64,000 bases of DNA, taken from positions 1 to 64,000 of the forward strand of contig JAJFTO010000018.1 of NCBI GenBank assembly GCA_021372865.1, in the 5' to 3' direction. Positions 55,998-64,000 of the stretch are shown piece by piece. The DNA comes from Porphyromonadaceae bacterium. Lineage in GTDB: Bacteria; Bacteroidota; Bacteroidia; Bacteroidales; Dysgonomonadaceae. The stretch's first letter is position 1. Each line of letters begins with the position of its first letter. The notes under the pieces are model-generated. The model made no database searches, was not told the DNA's origin, and was given only the letters and a program-made list of their open reading frames with translations. A program made the position numbers and the translations under genes.

Positions 55998-56617
55998 AAG
56001 CATTTCCGGCCGAAGAATTCAAGGACAACGACACACTGCAACGCTATATCGATGAATTAAAAGAGGCAGGTGGCAGTGTAATCGTCGGCAAGCTCGATCA
56101 GCTGATCGACTGGGGACGAGCCAACTCACTCTGGCCCATCGCCTTTGCTACAAGCTGCTGTGGCATTGAGTTCATGGCTGCAGCGTCGGCGCATTACGAC
56201 CTTTCCCGTTTCGGGATGGAAGTCACTCGCAATAGTCCCCGTCAGGCCGATGTGATGGTCGTTGCGGGTACCATTGTCAACAAGATGGCGCCCCTGCTCC
56301 GAAGGGTCTATGACCAGATGGCTGAACCAAAATATGTGGTGGCCATGGGAGCCTGCTCCATTTCGGGAGGCCCTTTTCTAAATTCATACAATGTGGTACA
56401 GGGTGTGGACCGGATCTTACCGGTAGATGTGTACATCCCCGGATGCCCGCCGCGTCCCGAGTCATTGTTCTACGGATTGCTGCAACTACAAAGGAAGGTA
56501 AAGGTAGAGCGTTTTTTTGGCAATAAAAGAATCAAAAGATATTATCGTCCAGAAACGCTGATAAATCCGAAGACGGGAGAAACCATCGATCCGCAGATTG
56601 ATTTTGACAATAAATAA
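55973..56617 (+). CDS. nuoB: NADH-quinone oxidoreductase subunit B
   Basis: A 214-residue subunit carrying the terminal 4Fe-4S cluster N2 that reduces quinone. The Cys ligands are visible: [10 protein letters not shown] (two adjacent Cys), MGACSISGG and IPGCPPRPE. The start at 55973 ([11 protein letters not shown]) is chosen because AGGAG (55961-55965) lies at a good distance; it overlaps the nuoA end by 25 bp. An upstream in-frame ATG at 55952 is less likely. The N-terminal ~40 residues are longer than in E. coli. Confidence 0.95.
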   Translation: MEVNDIKIKAFPAEEFKDNDTLQRYIDELKEAGGSVIVGKLDQLIDWGRANSLWPIAFATSCCGIEFMAAASAHYDLSRFGMEVTRNSPRQADVMVVAGTIVNKMAPLLRRVYDQMAEPKYVVAMGACSISGGPFLNSYNVVQGVDRILPVDVYIPGCPPRPESLFYGLLQLQRKVKVERFFGNKRIKRYYRPETLINPKTGETIDPQIDFDNK

Positions 56618-56639
56618 CCGGGAAGCTTACTACACAGCA

Positions 56640-58271
56640 ATGTTAGAAATCACACAAATCATACAACAAATTGCCCCCGATGCGCAGATAGAAACAAAGC
56701 AAAGGCTCACCATCACCGTGAGGCCGGATCAGTTGCATCCTGTGATTGAGGCACTCTATAGAAATGAAACACTTCGTTTCGATTATCTGATCAGTCTTAC
56801 CGGAATGGACTGGGGTGACAGGCTGGGCGCAATCTATCAACTCTCCGCATCAGTCGACCTTACACAGGAGGTGATTGTCATTACCTCCACGGCTGACCGT
56901 GACAATCCACTCCTTTATTCGGTCACCGACCTTTATGGTACAGCCCATCTGAACGAACGGGAAATATACGCCCTGTTCGGCATTCGTTTTATCAACAATC
57001 CCGACATGCGTCGTTTTCTGTTGAACGATCAGTGGAAGGGATTTCCGTTCAGGAAGGACTATGTACATGATCCAAAGCTAAACCCGGAGACGGTGATCAG
57101 TAGCGAGATCATCGACATAGCACCCCGCATCATGGAAAAAGAAGGTGGGGAGCTGGCAGAAGAAAATGTGGCTGTCTTTGGTGAGGAGGACTACATCGTG
57201 AACATCGGTCCACAACATCCCTCCACACACGGTGTGATGCACTTCAGGACATCACTCGACGGAGAGATTGTAAAAAAAATAGATGTACACAGTGGGTATA
57301 TCCACCGCGGAATCGAGAAGTTGTGTGAAAACATGACTTATCCCCAAATGCTGCATCTGACAGACCGCCTCGACTACCTCTCGGCCAACATCAATCGCCA
57401 TGCCCTCTGCATGTGTATTGAGAAAGGAGCAGAAATTGAGGTGCCCGAACGGGCGCAGTATATCCGCACCATCATGGATGAGTTGCAACGCATCAGTTCG
57501 CACCTGCTCGCATGGGCGACACATTGTAACGACCTGGGCGCGACCACCGCGTTCATATATGGTATGCGCGAAAGGGAACACATCCTTGACATTTTTGACA
57601 AGACCTGCGGTGGCCGGCTCATTATCAACCAAAATGTAGTGGGTGGGGTCATGTTCGACATCTATTCCGACTTTCAGAAAGATGTTAAAGCATTCATCCC
57701 TTATATGCGCAAAAAGCTGAAGGAGTACGACGATTTCTTTTCACACAATGCCATTGCCTTGGGGCGTATGGTCCGTATCGGACTTCTGAGCCGCGAGGAT
57801 GCCATCAGTTATGGTGTCACCGGTCCTGCCGGAAGGGCTTCGGGATGGTCATGCGATGTGCGCAGGTACAAACCCTATGCACTGTATGACCAGGTGGAAT
57901 TCAAGGAGATTGTGCGCACCGAAGGAGATTCTTATGCACGCTATCTAAACAGGCTCGATGAAATAGAAGAGTCGCTTCATATCATTGAGCAGCTGATCGA
58001 CAATATTCCTTCCGGCGAAGTATGCGCCAAAGTAAAACCGATTATCCGTATTCCCGCGGGACAATTCTTTCAGAGTGTGGAAACGGGAAAAGGCGAGTTT
58101 GGTGTATTCATAGAAAGTAGTGGCGACAAGAATCCTTACCGTGTAAAATTTCGTTCTCCCTCGCTGGCGGCTGTTTCAGTAATCCCCCTGATCAGCAAGG
58201 GAGCCTTTCTCTCAGACCTCATCGGTATCACCGGATCCATGGATTTTGTGATTCCTGATATCGACCGGTAG
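56640..58271 (+). CDS. nuoCD: Fused NADH-quinone oxidoreductase subunits C and D
   Basis: A 543-residue fusion. The C part (about 1-150) has LRFDYLISLTGMDWGDRLGAIYQL and NEREIYALFGIRFINNPDMRRFLLNDQWKGFPFRKDY. A ~35-residue linker follows, then the D part with VNIGPQHPSTHGVMHFRTSLDGE, GYIHRGIEKLCE, and YGVTGPAGRASGW; the quinone-site His and Tyr regions are present. The fusion forms the connecting arm between the Fe-S clusters and the membrane. ATG 56640 (MLEITQII) is chosen over 56598, which would lie inside nuoB. Confidence 0.95.
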   Translation: MLEITQIIQQIAPDAQIETKQRLTITVRPDQLHPVIEALYRNETLRFDYLISLTGMDWGDRLGAIYQLSASVDLTQEVIVITSTADRDNPLLYSVTDLYGTAHLNEREIYALFGIRFINNPDMRRFLLNDQWKGFPFRKDYVHDPKLNPETVISSEIIDIAPRIMEKEGGELAEENVAVFGEEDYIVNIGPQHPSTHGVMHFRTSLDGEIVKKIDVHSGYIHRGIEKLCENMTYPQMLHLTDRLDYLSANINRHALCMCIEKGAEIEVPERAQYIRTIMDELQRISSHLLAWATHCNDLGATTAFIYGMREREHILDIFDKTCGGRLIINQNVVGGVMFDIYSDFQKDVKAFIPYMRKKLKEYDDFFSHNAIALGRMVRIGLLSREDAISYGVTGPAGRASGWSCDVRRYKPYALYDQVEFKEIVRTEGDSYARYLNRLDEIEESLHIIEQLIDNIPSGEVCAKVKPIIRIPAGQFFQSVETGKGEFGVFIESSGDKNPYRVKFRSPSLAAVSVIPLISKGAFLSDLIGITGSMDFVIPDIDR

Positions 58272-58313
58272 AGACCGATAAAAAAATAAAGGAAATTAAA
58301 CCGATAAAAAACG

Positions 58314-59438
58314 ATGCTGATTTATTCACAGCCCCTGGAGTTGACTAAACTCCTTGCGGCGATTGACAATTTCTTGCAGGGCAACCTCTCCCCGGGTTGG
58401 GCTATCCTTGTGAAAGGTATACTGGTGGGCATTCTGCTCCTTGCAACGTATGCCCTTATTGCGCTGGCTCTGATATACATTGAGCGTAAAGTGGCCGCAT
58501 TCTTCCAGGCACGTCTTGGTCCCAACAGGCTGGGTAAGTATGGTGTCATCCAGTCACTGGCCGACATGATCAAGATTCTGATCAAGGAGGTCATCCATAT
58601 AAATAAGGCAGACAAACTGCTTTTCTATGCTGCACCATTTTTTGTGATCGTGGCCTCTGTCCTTGCATTCGGAGCACTTCCCTTTGGGATAAACCTACAT
58701 GCAATCGATTTTAACATCGGAGTTTTCTATCTGCTGGCTGTATCCTCACTGGGTATCATCGGCATATTGCTGGCAGGATGGTCGAGCAACAACAAATATT
58801 CTATGATCGGCGCCATGCGCAGCGGCGCCCAGTTTATCAGTTACGAGCTCTCGGCCGGATTCTCCCTGATGACCATCGTGGTGCTGAGCGGGAGCATGCA
58901 GTTCTCCGAGATCATTGAGGGCCAGCGCTATTGCTGGAACCTCTTCAACGGGCACCTGCCGGCAATGATTGCGTTTGTCATCTACCTGATTTCAGGACAT
59001 GCCGAGACCAACAGAGGGCCTTTCGATCTTCCCGAAGCTGAATCGGAGCTCACCGCAGGCTATCATACCGAATACTCCGGACTGCAGTTCGGCTTTTTCT
59101 ACCTGTCGGAATATCTCAACATGTTCATCATAGCCGCCGTGGCCACCACAGTCTTCCTGGGTGGATGGATGCCCATACAGATAAAAGGTCTGGAGGCATT
59201 TAATCAGGCTATGTGGTACATCCCTTCGTGGGCATGGTTCTTCGGAAAAGCGGGTTTGTTGATGTTTCTCAGTTTATGGGTACGCTGGTCCTTTCCGCGA
59301 CTGCGAATCGACCTGCTGCTGAATCTGGAGTGGAAATACCTGCTGCCTATTAACCTGGTAAACCTGCTGGTGATGGTGTTGGTGGTCCTCTCGGGATTCA
59401 CACTGACAGATCTTTTCCCGGTCCTGTTCGGTAAATAA
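58314..59438 (+). CDS. nuoH: NADH-quinone oxidoreductase subunit H
   Basis: A 374-residue membrane subunit with about eight helices. It includes [37 protein letters not shown], the conserved loop that forms the quinone channel, and [38 protein letters not shown], the strongest NuoH signature. It couples quinone reduction to proton movement. It sits 42 bp after nuoCD. Confidence 0.96.
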   Translation: MLIYSQPLELTKLLAAIDNFLQGNLSPGWAILVKGILVGILLLATYALIALALIYIERKVAAFFQARLGPNRLGKYGVIQSLADMIKILIKEVIHINKADKLLFYAAPFFVIVASVLAFGALPFGINLHAIDFNIGVFYLLAVSSLGIIGILLAGWSSNNKYSMIGAMRSGAQFISYELSAGFSLMTIVVLSGSMQFSEIIEGQRYCWNLFNGHLPAMIAFVIYLISGHAETNRGPFDLPEAESELTAGYHTEYSGLQFGFFYLSEYLNMFIIAAVATTVFLGGWMPIQIKGLEAFNQAMWYIPSWAWFFGKAGLLMFLSLWVRWSFPRLRIDLLLNLEWKYLLPINLVNLLVMVLVVLSGFTLTDLFPVLFGK

Positions 59439-59474
59439 TGTAATGATCCAATAGCGTATCACACCAATATTAAT

Positions 59475-59990
59475 ATGAAGTTTATAAAATATATCGGAAG
59501 TATCTTCACCGGCCTGAGGTCGCTCGCAGGGGGAATGATCGTCACCTGGAAAGAGTTGCTGACCCCCAAAGTCACGATGGAGTATCCGGAAAACAGAAAA
59601 ACGCTGGTCATTTCGGACCGCTGGCGTTCGGAGCTGATCATGCCCCACGATGAAAATAACGAACATGCCTGTACGGCCTGCGGTATTTGTATGATGAACT
59701 GTCCGAACGGTACCATCAAGGTGACCTCATTGTCTATAGACACCGAGGACGGTAAGAAAAAGAAGATTCTGGATAAGCACCTCTGGAATTACGGAAGCTG
59801 TACCTTCTGCAATCTGTGTGTGATTACCTGCCCGTCGGACGCCATTATCTTCAACAACGACTTTGAGGGTGCAGTATTCGACAAAAGCAAGTTTTTGCAC
59901 CAGCTCAATCATGAGGGGTCAAAGCTGCGTGAAAAAAAGAAGGAATCACCTGTACCCGCCTCTGATGCAACCGCAAAAAAAGAAAATTAA
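59475..59990 (+). CDS. nuoI: NADH-quinone oxidoreductase subunit I
   Basis: A 171-residue ferredoxin-like subunit with two 4Fe-4S motifs, CTACGICMMNCPNG and CTFCNLCVITCPSDA (clusters N6a and N6b). The N-terminal SLAGGMIVTWKELLTPKVTMEYPE is typical of NuoI. Since nuoE, F and G are missing from the cluster, this subunit may be the entry point for electrons from ferredoxin; that is inference. Confidence 0.95.
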   Translation: MKFIKYIGSIFTGLRSLAGGMIVTWKELLTPKVTMEYPENRKTLVISDRWRSELIMPHDENNEHACTACGICMMNCPNGTIKVTSLSIDTEDGKKKKILDKHLWNYGSCTFCNLCVITCPSDAIIFNNDFEGAVFDKSKFLHQLNHEGSKLREKKKESPVPASDATAKKEN

Positions 59991-59995
59991 GAAGT

Positions 59996-60535
59996 ATGAC
60001 GGAACAAATTATATTTTATCTGCTGGCCCTCGCGATCACCGCCTTTTCAATTCTGGCAGTGACAAGCAAACGAATCGTCCGTTCGGCCACTTACCTGCTG
60101 TTTGTATTACTGGCTACAGCCGGGCTCTATATGTTGCTGGGTTATTATTTCCTGTTTGCCGTACAGATATCGGTCTATGCCGGCGGCATCATGGTATTGT
60201 TCATCATGGCTATCTTTCTTACCCACAAGCCGGGAAAAGACATCCGCACCAAAAAAGGCTGGAGAATACATGCTTCGTTGCTGTTATCGGTTGTCGGCCT
60301 CTTGTTTTCTGGTTACATTGTCCTGAACAACGCCATAGGGATCGTTCAGTTTATAGAAAATGAGGAGCTGACCATGCAACAAATTGGTACGGCAATGCTG
60401 GGAACGGGAAAACAACAGTATCTCCTCTCCTTCGAGATGATGAGTATTCTGCTGCTTGCCTGCATCGTAGGTGCCATCCTGATTGCCCGCAAAACGAAAA
60501 CAGAGAAGAATGAATCAAACGATACGGAACTATAA
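59996..60535 (+). CDS. nuoJ: NADH-quinone oxidoreductase subunit J
   Basis: A 179-residue membrane subunit with about five helices; RSATYLLFVLLATAGLYMLLGYYFLFAVQISVYAGGIMVLFIMAIFLTHK is the NuoJ signature (the pi-bulge helix YAGGIMVL). It lies 5 bp after nuoI and 2 bp before nuoK, so it is translated in series with both. Confidence 0.94.
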   Translation: MTEQIIFYLLALAITAFSILAVTSKRIVRSATYLLFVLLATAGLYMLLGYYFLFAVQISVYAGGIMVLFIMAIFLTHKPGKDIRTKKGWRIHASLLLSVVGLLFSGYIVLNNAIGIVQFIENEELTMQQIGTAMLGTGKQQYLLSFEMMSILLLACIVGAILIARKTKTEKNESNDTEL

Positions 60536-60537
60536 AT

Positions 60538-60873
60538 ATGGGAGAATTATTGATAAATAATGCAGGAGTGCCTGTGCTGGCTTATCAACTGGTGAGCCTG
60601 ATCATTTTTTTTGCAGGTATCTACGGCTTCTTCACCCGCAGGAACTTAATGATGATGCTGATTTCTGTGGAGCTGATACTCAATGCCGCCGATATTAATT
60701 TTGCGGTATTCAACCGGTATCTCTTTCCCGGTGAGATCGACGGGATGTTTTTTGCGCTTTTCACCATTGCCATTGCGGCTTGTGAGACTGCAGTAGCCAT
60801 TGCCATCATCATCAACGTATACCGCAATTTCGGAAATGCAGAGGTAGATAACCTCAAAAAAATGAAAGGATAG
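60538..60873 (+). CDS. nuoK: NADH-quinone oxidoreductase subunit K
   Basis: A 111-residue membrane subunit with three helices. The conserved membrane Glu residues are in MMMLISVELILNAADINF and IAIAACETAVAIAIIINVYR. It is homologous to MnhC/MrpC of cation antiporters and forms part of the proton path. It lies between nuoJ and nuoL, with 4 bp to the next gene. Confidence 0.95.
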   Translation: MGELLINNAGVPVLAYQLVSLIIFFAGIYGFFTRRNLMMMLISVELILNAADINFAVFNRYLFPGEIDGMFFALFTIAIAACETAVAIAIIINVYRNFGNAEVDNLKKMKG

Positions 60874-60877
60874 ACGC

Positions 60878-62776
60878 ATGGAATATACATTATTTGTACT
60901 ATTGCTGCCCCTGGCCTCGTTTGTGTTTTTGGGCCTGTTAAGCAACAAATTGAGTCATAAGGCCTCAGGGATGATCGGAACGGCGAGCCTCCTGATGGTG
61001 GCACTGCTCTCCTATTTTGCAGCAGGAGAGTACTTCATGACACAAAAAACAGGTGCTTTATTTCAAACACTCATGCCGTTGAACCTTACCTGGCTCAATA
61101 TGGGTGCCAATCTGCATATCGACATGGGAATCCTGCTCGACCCGATTTCGGTGATGATGCTGGTGGTGATCTCCACCGTCTCGCTGATGGTGCACATCTA
61201 CAGTCTGGGTTACATGAAGGGAGAAAAAGGATTTCAGCGTTACTACGCCTTCCTCTCTCTCTTTACTTTCTCGATGATGGGACTGGTCTTGTCTACCAAT
61301 ATTTTTCAGATGTACATCTTCTGGGAGTTGGTGGGCGTCTCTTCCTACCTGCTCATCGGCTTCTATTATACAAAGCCGACTGCCGTGGCGGCCGCAAAAA
61401 AAGCATTTATCGTGACTCGCTTTGCCGATATGTTTTTCCTGATCGGCATCCTGGTACTCTCCTACTATACACAAACCTTTGATTTTGGCACGCTCACATC
61501 GGGCAATAGCGCTGTTTTCCAACAGGCTATCTCGACGCAATTTCTGGGTGCTTCGGCTCTGGTATGGGCCATGGCACTGATCTTTGTCGGCGGTGCCGGC
61601 AAGTCGGCCATGTTTCCCCTACATATCTGGCTACCCGACGCGATGGAGGGTCCTACCCCCGTGTCGGCACTGATCCATGCAGCCACCATGGTGGTGGCCG
61701 GTGTTTATCTGGTGGCGCGCCTCTTTCCTGTTTATGTGTTGTTCACGCCCGAAGTACTGCAAGGGATTGCCTATGTGGGTGCCTTCACGTCGATGTTTGC
61801 AGCGCTCATCGCCATCGTGCAGACCGACATCAAACGGGTACTGGCATTTTCCACTATCTCACAGATTGGTTTCATGATGGTGGCACTGGGTGTTTCGAAG
61901 TTTGAAGGACATGAAGGGCTGGGGTATATGGCTTCCATGTTTCATCTCTTTACTCATGCCATGTTCAAGGCGTTGCTGTTCCTGGGAGCAGGATCCGTGA
62001 TTCATGCCGTACACAGCAATGAAATGGAGAATATGGGAGGCTTGCGCAAACAGATGCCAATTACTCACCTTACCTTTCTGACCGCCTGCCTAGCCATCGC
62101 AGGCATACCACCCTTCTCCGGCTTTTTCAGCAAGGATGAGATTCTCTCAGCCACCTATCTGTACAATACGGGATTGGGTGTCTGGATGACGCTGGTGGCC
62201 GGACTCACTGCTTTCTATATGTTCAGGTTATATTTCTCCATCTTTTGGGGAAAAGAGAAGCAGCATGCACATCCTCTCCACGAGTCGCCCAAATCGATGA
62301 CTTTCCCATTGATATTTCTGGCAATACCTACCCTGCTGGGAGGATTCATCCCCTTCGGGCAATTTGTGACAGCCGACCGTGCACCATACACCATCCACAT
62401 GGACTTGATGGTAGCCGGGATCAGCGTAATCATAGCACTTGTGGGCATTCTTATTGCCAGGAAGTTGTATCAGCATCCGGAGAAACCGGTTACAGTTCCT
62501 TCCGGCCTGAAAGGGTTTCATAAAGCTGCAAGCCATCGCTTTTACATCGACGAAATATATTTGTTCATCACCAAGAAGATACTGTTTAATGGCGTCTCGC
62601 GGGCTTTTGCCTGGTTCGATCGCCACGTGGTGGATGGCTTCATCAATGGCCTGGCCACGGCAACCGACTGGTTCTCCATCCGGATCAGGGGCTTTCAATC
62701 CGGCGAAATACAATGGTACGCCTGGGTATTCCTTTTCGGGACCTTGCTGATCACGGCATTGATACTGTTTATTTAA
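60878..62776 (+). CDS. nuoL: NADH-quinone oxidoreductase subunit L
   Basis: A 632-residue antiporter-like subunit with about 16 helices. Signature stretches: FQMYIFWELVGVSSYLLIGFYYTKPTAVAAAKKAFIVTRFADMFFLIG, KSAMFPLHIWLPDAMEGPTPVSALIHAATMVVAGVYLVARL, and TDIKRVLAFSTISQIGFMMVALGV. The membrane Lys and the Glu of the FWE motif are present, and the lateral C-terminal helix region is included. It pumps one of the four protons per cycle. Confidence 0.96.
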   Translation: MEYTLFVLLLPLASFVFLGLLSNKLSHKASGMIGTASLLMVALLSYFAAGEYFMTQKTGALFQTLMPLNLTWLNMGANLHIDMGILLDPISVMMLVVISTVSLMVHIYSLGYMKGEKGFQRYYAFLSLFTFSMMGLVLSTNIFQMYIFWELVGVSSYLLIGFYYTKPTAVAAAKKAFIVTRFADMFFLIGILVLSYYTQTFDFGTLTSGNSAVFQQAISTQFLGASALVWAMALIFVGGAGKSAMFPLHIWLPDAMEGPTPVSALIHAATMVVAGVYLVARLFPVYVLFTPEVLQGIAYVGAFTSMFAALIAIVQTDIKRVLAFSTISQIGFMMVALGVSKFEGHEGLGYMASMFHLFTHAMFKALLFLGAGSVIHAVHSNEMENMGGLRKQMPITHLTFLTACLAIAGIPPFSGFFSKDEILSATYLYNTGLGVWMTLVAGLTAFYMFRLYFSIFWGKEKQHAHPLHESPKSMTFPLIFLAIPTLLGGFIPFGQFVTADRAPYTIHMDLMVAGISVIIALVGILIARKLYQHPEKPVTVPSGLKGFHKAASHRFYIDEIYLFITKKILFNGVSRAFAWFDRHVVDGFINGLATATDWFSIRIRGFQSGEIQWYAWVFLFGTLLITALILFI

Positions 62777-62800
62777 ATTTGATTATAAAGAAATCAAGAT

Positions 62801-64000
62801 ATGAATTTTTTATCCCTCTTTGTGCTCATTCCGCTGCTGATGATCCTCGCCCTGTTTGTGGCACGGAGTAGAAAGCAGGTCCTGGGAATCATGGTCGCCG
62901 GAAGCTCAATGCTGGTGGCTCTTGCTGCTTTTCTTGCTTATAACTATATCACGGTTCGTAACAGCGGAAATACCGATCCCATGCTCTTCACCGCCGCCCT
63001 GTCGTGGTTTAAGCCACTTAACATTCAGTATGCGGTGGGAGTAGATGGCGTGTCGGTCGTGATGCTCTGCCTCTCTGCCGTGATCGTCTTCACCGGCACC
63101 TTTGTTTCGTGGAAGATGGCACCGCTCACCAAAGAATTTTTTCTCTGGTTCTCCCTCCTTGCCACTGGTGTGTTCGGCTTTTTCATTTCACTGGACCTGT
63201 TCACCCTGTTTCTTTTTTACGAGACGGCACTGATTCCGATGTATCTGCTGATCGGCGTCTGGGGAAGCGGTAAAAAAGAATATTCTGCCATGAAGCTGAC
63301 CCTTATGTTGATGGGATCTTCCATGATCCTGCTTGTGGGTATCCTGGGCATTTATTTCGGATCGGGGGCGACCAGCATGCACATCTCGGAGCTGGCTCAG
63401 CATCCAATGCCGGTGGAACTGCAATATTTCTTCTTTACCCTCACCTTCTTCGGATTTGGTGTATTGGGAGCCCTTTTTCCATTTCATACATGGTCACCCG
63501 ACGGACATGCATCGGCACCGACCGCCGTCTCCATGCTTCATGCAGGCGTACTGATGAAGTTGGGCGGATACGGAAGTTTCCGGGTAGCCATCACACTGAT
63601 GCCGGCGGCGGCTGAAAAACTCTCACCCATCTTCCTTGTCCTCACCGGCATCGGGGTGGTGTATGGCGCTTTTGCCGCCATCCGACAAACCGACTTGAAG
63701 TACATCAATGCCTATTCGTCGGTGAGCCATTGTAACCTGGTGCTGTTTGCCATTCTGATGCTTACGCAAACATCGCTCACGGGAGCCGTATTGCAAATGC
63801 TTTCACACGGGCTGATTACCGCCCTTTTCTTTGCATTGATCGGGATGATCTACGGCCGCACCCATACCCGGTTAATAACCGACATGGGAGGATTGATGAA
63901 AATTATGCCTTTTCTGGGTGCCAGCTTTGTGATTGCCGGATTCTCCAATATTGGTGTTCCCGGATTTAGCGGGTTCGTGGCAGAGATGACCATCTTTGTG
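62801..64000 (+). CDS. nuoM: NADH-quinone oxidoreductase subunit M, cut by the window end
   Basis: The open frame from ATG 62801 (MNFLSLFVLIPLLMIL) runs off the right edge after 400 codons with no stop. NuoM features are clear: VGVDGVSVVMLCLSAVIVFTGTFVSWK, DLFTLFLFYETALIPMYLLIGVWG (the membrane Glu), FPFHTWSPDGHASAPTAVSMLHAGVLMKLGGYG, and RQTDLKYINAYSSVSHCNLVLFAI. It lies 24 bp after nuoL; nuoN is expected beyond the window. Confidence 0.95.
   Translation, partial: MNFLSLFVLIPLLMILALFVARSRKQVLGIMVAGSSMLVALAAFLAYNYITVRNSGNTDPMLFTAALSWFKPLNIQYAVGVDGVSVVMLCLSAVIVFTGTFVSWKMAPLTKEFFLWFSLLATGVFGFFISLDLFTLFLFYETALIPMYLLIGVWGSGKKEYSAMKLTLMLMGSSMILLVGILGIYFGSGATSMHISELAQHPMPVELQYFFFTLTFFGFGVLGALFPFHTWSPDGHASAPTAVSMLHAGVLMKLGGYGSFRVAITLMPAAAEKLSPIFLVLTGIGVVYGAFAAIRQTDLKYINAYSSVSHCNLVLFAILMLTQTSLTGAVLQMLSHGLITALFFALIGMIYGRTHTRLITDMGGLMKIMPFLGASFVIAGFSNIGVPGFSGFVAEMTIFV

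Overview
The window looks like a chromosomal segment of a Bacteroidales bacterium. The best fit is a fermentative Dysgonomonadaceae-type organism (Proteiniphilum or Petrimonas-like), but the genus is inference. The evidence is the Bacteroidota promoter signature TAnnTTTG ahead of many genes, weak Shine-Dalgarno use with A-rich leaders, the exbB-exbD-exbD-tonB-pstS-TPR operon, a fused nuoCD without nuoEFG, DUF4270 and DUF4488 lipoproteins, and the panC/panD/short glycogen-synthase neighbourhood.

Layout. 1-2771: a large CRISPR array that runs off the left edge (42 complete 30-bp repeats by my count). 2772-2998: its leader. 2999-11989: a complete type I-B cas operon on the minus strand, in transcription order cas6, cas8b, cas7, cas5, cas3, cas4, cas1, cas2. 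It points at the leader, so adaptation, crRNA processing and interference parts are all present. 12080-13398: an intact IS4-family insertion sequence with a 9-bp target duplication, sitting just upstream of cas6. 14021-22359: a carbohydrate and polymer hydrolase cluster (beta-helix GH28-like enzyme, M28 peptidase, alpha/beta hydrolase, GH10 xylanase, GH5-like glycosidase, SGNH esterase-like protein) without SusC/SusD. 22571-24094: a DUF4143 ATPase and a tRNA-Pro(UGG).

24292-48945 is mostly housekeeping: cydDC exporter, aspS, a Tat-exported Gfo/Idh oxidoreductase, mdh, membrane pyrophosphatase hppA, a ROK regulator, metY, an SLC13-type permease, ligA, a MATE exporter, panC-panD, a catalytically doubtful N-terminal-only glycogen synthase, and a DUF4270 lipoprotein. 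48970-55616: a membrane-anchored HTH protein, then the TonB energising operon. 55629 to the right edge: complex I genes nuoA, B, CD, H, I, J, K, L and a nuoM cut by the window end.

The most interesting signal is inside the CRISPR array. Spacers recur as homologous but non-identical sets whose differences fall on every third base. Translated, they encode the same short peptides (SKVSTASGGFT twice; GEFANP[D/E]TQMF twice, plus a third overlapping spacer). This reads as repeated immunisation against the same two coding loci in diverged relatives of one mobile-element family, with the PAM-proximal boundary conserved. Other points of note are a perfect 33-bp palindrome between cas5 and cas3, inverted repeats in the leader and on both sides of the IS, a likely internal Cas11b start inside cas8b, and a 16-bp-period A-rich tandem repeat forming the 5' leader of exbB.
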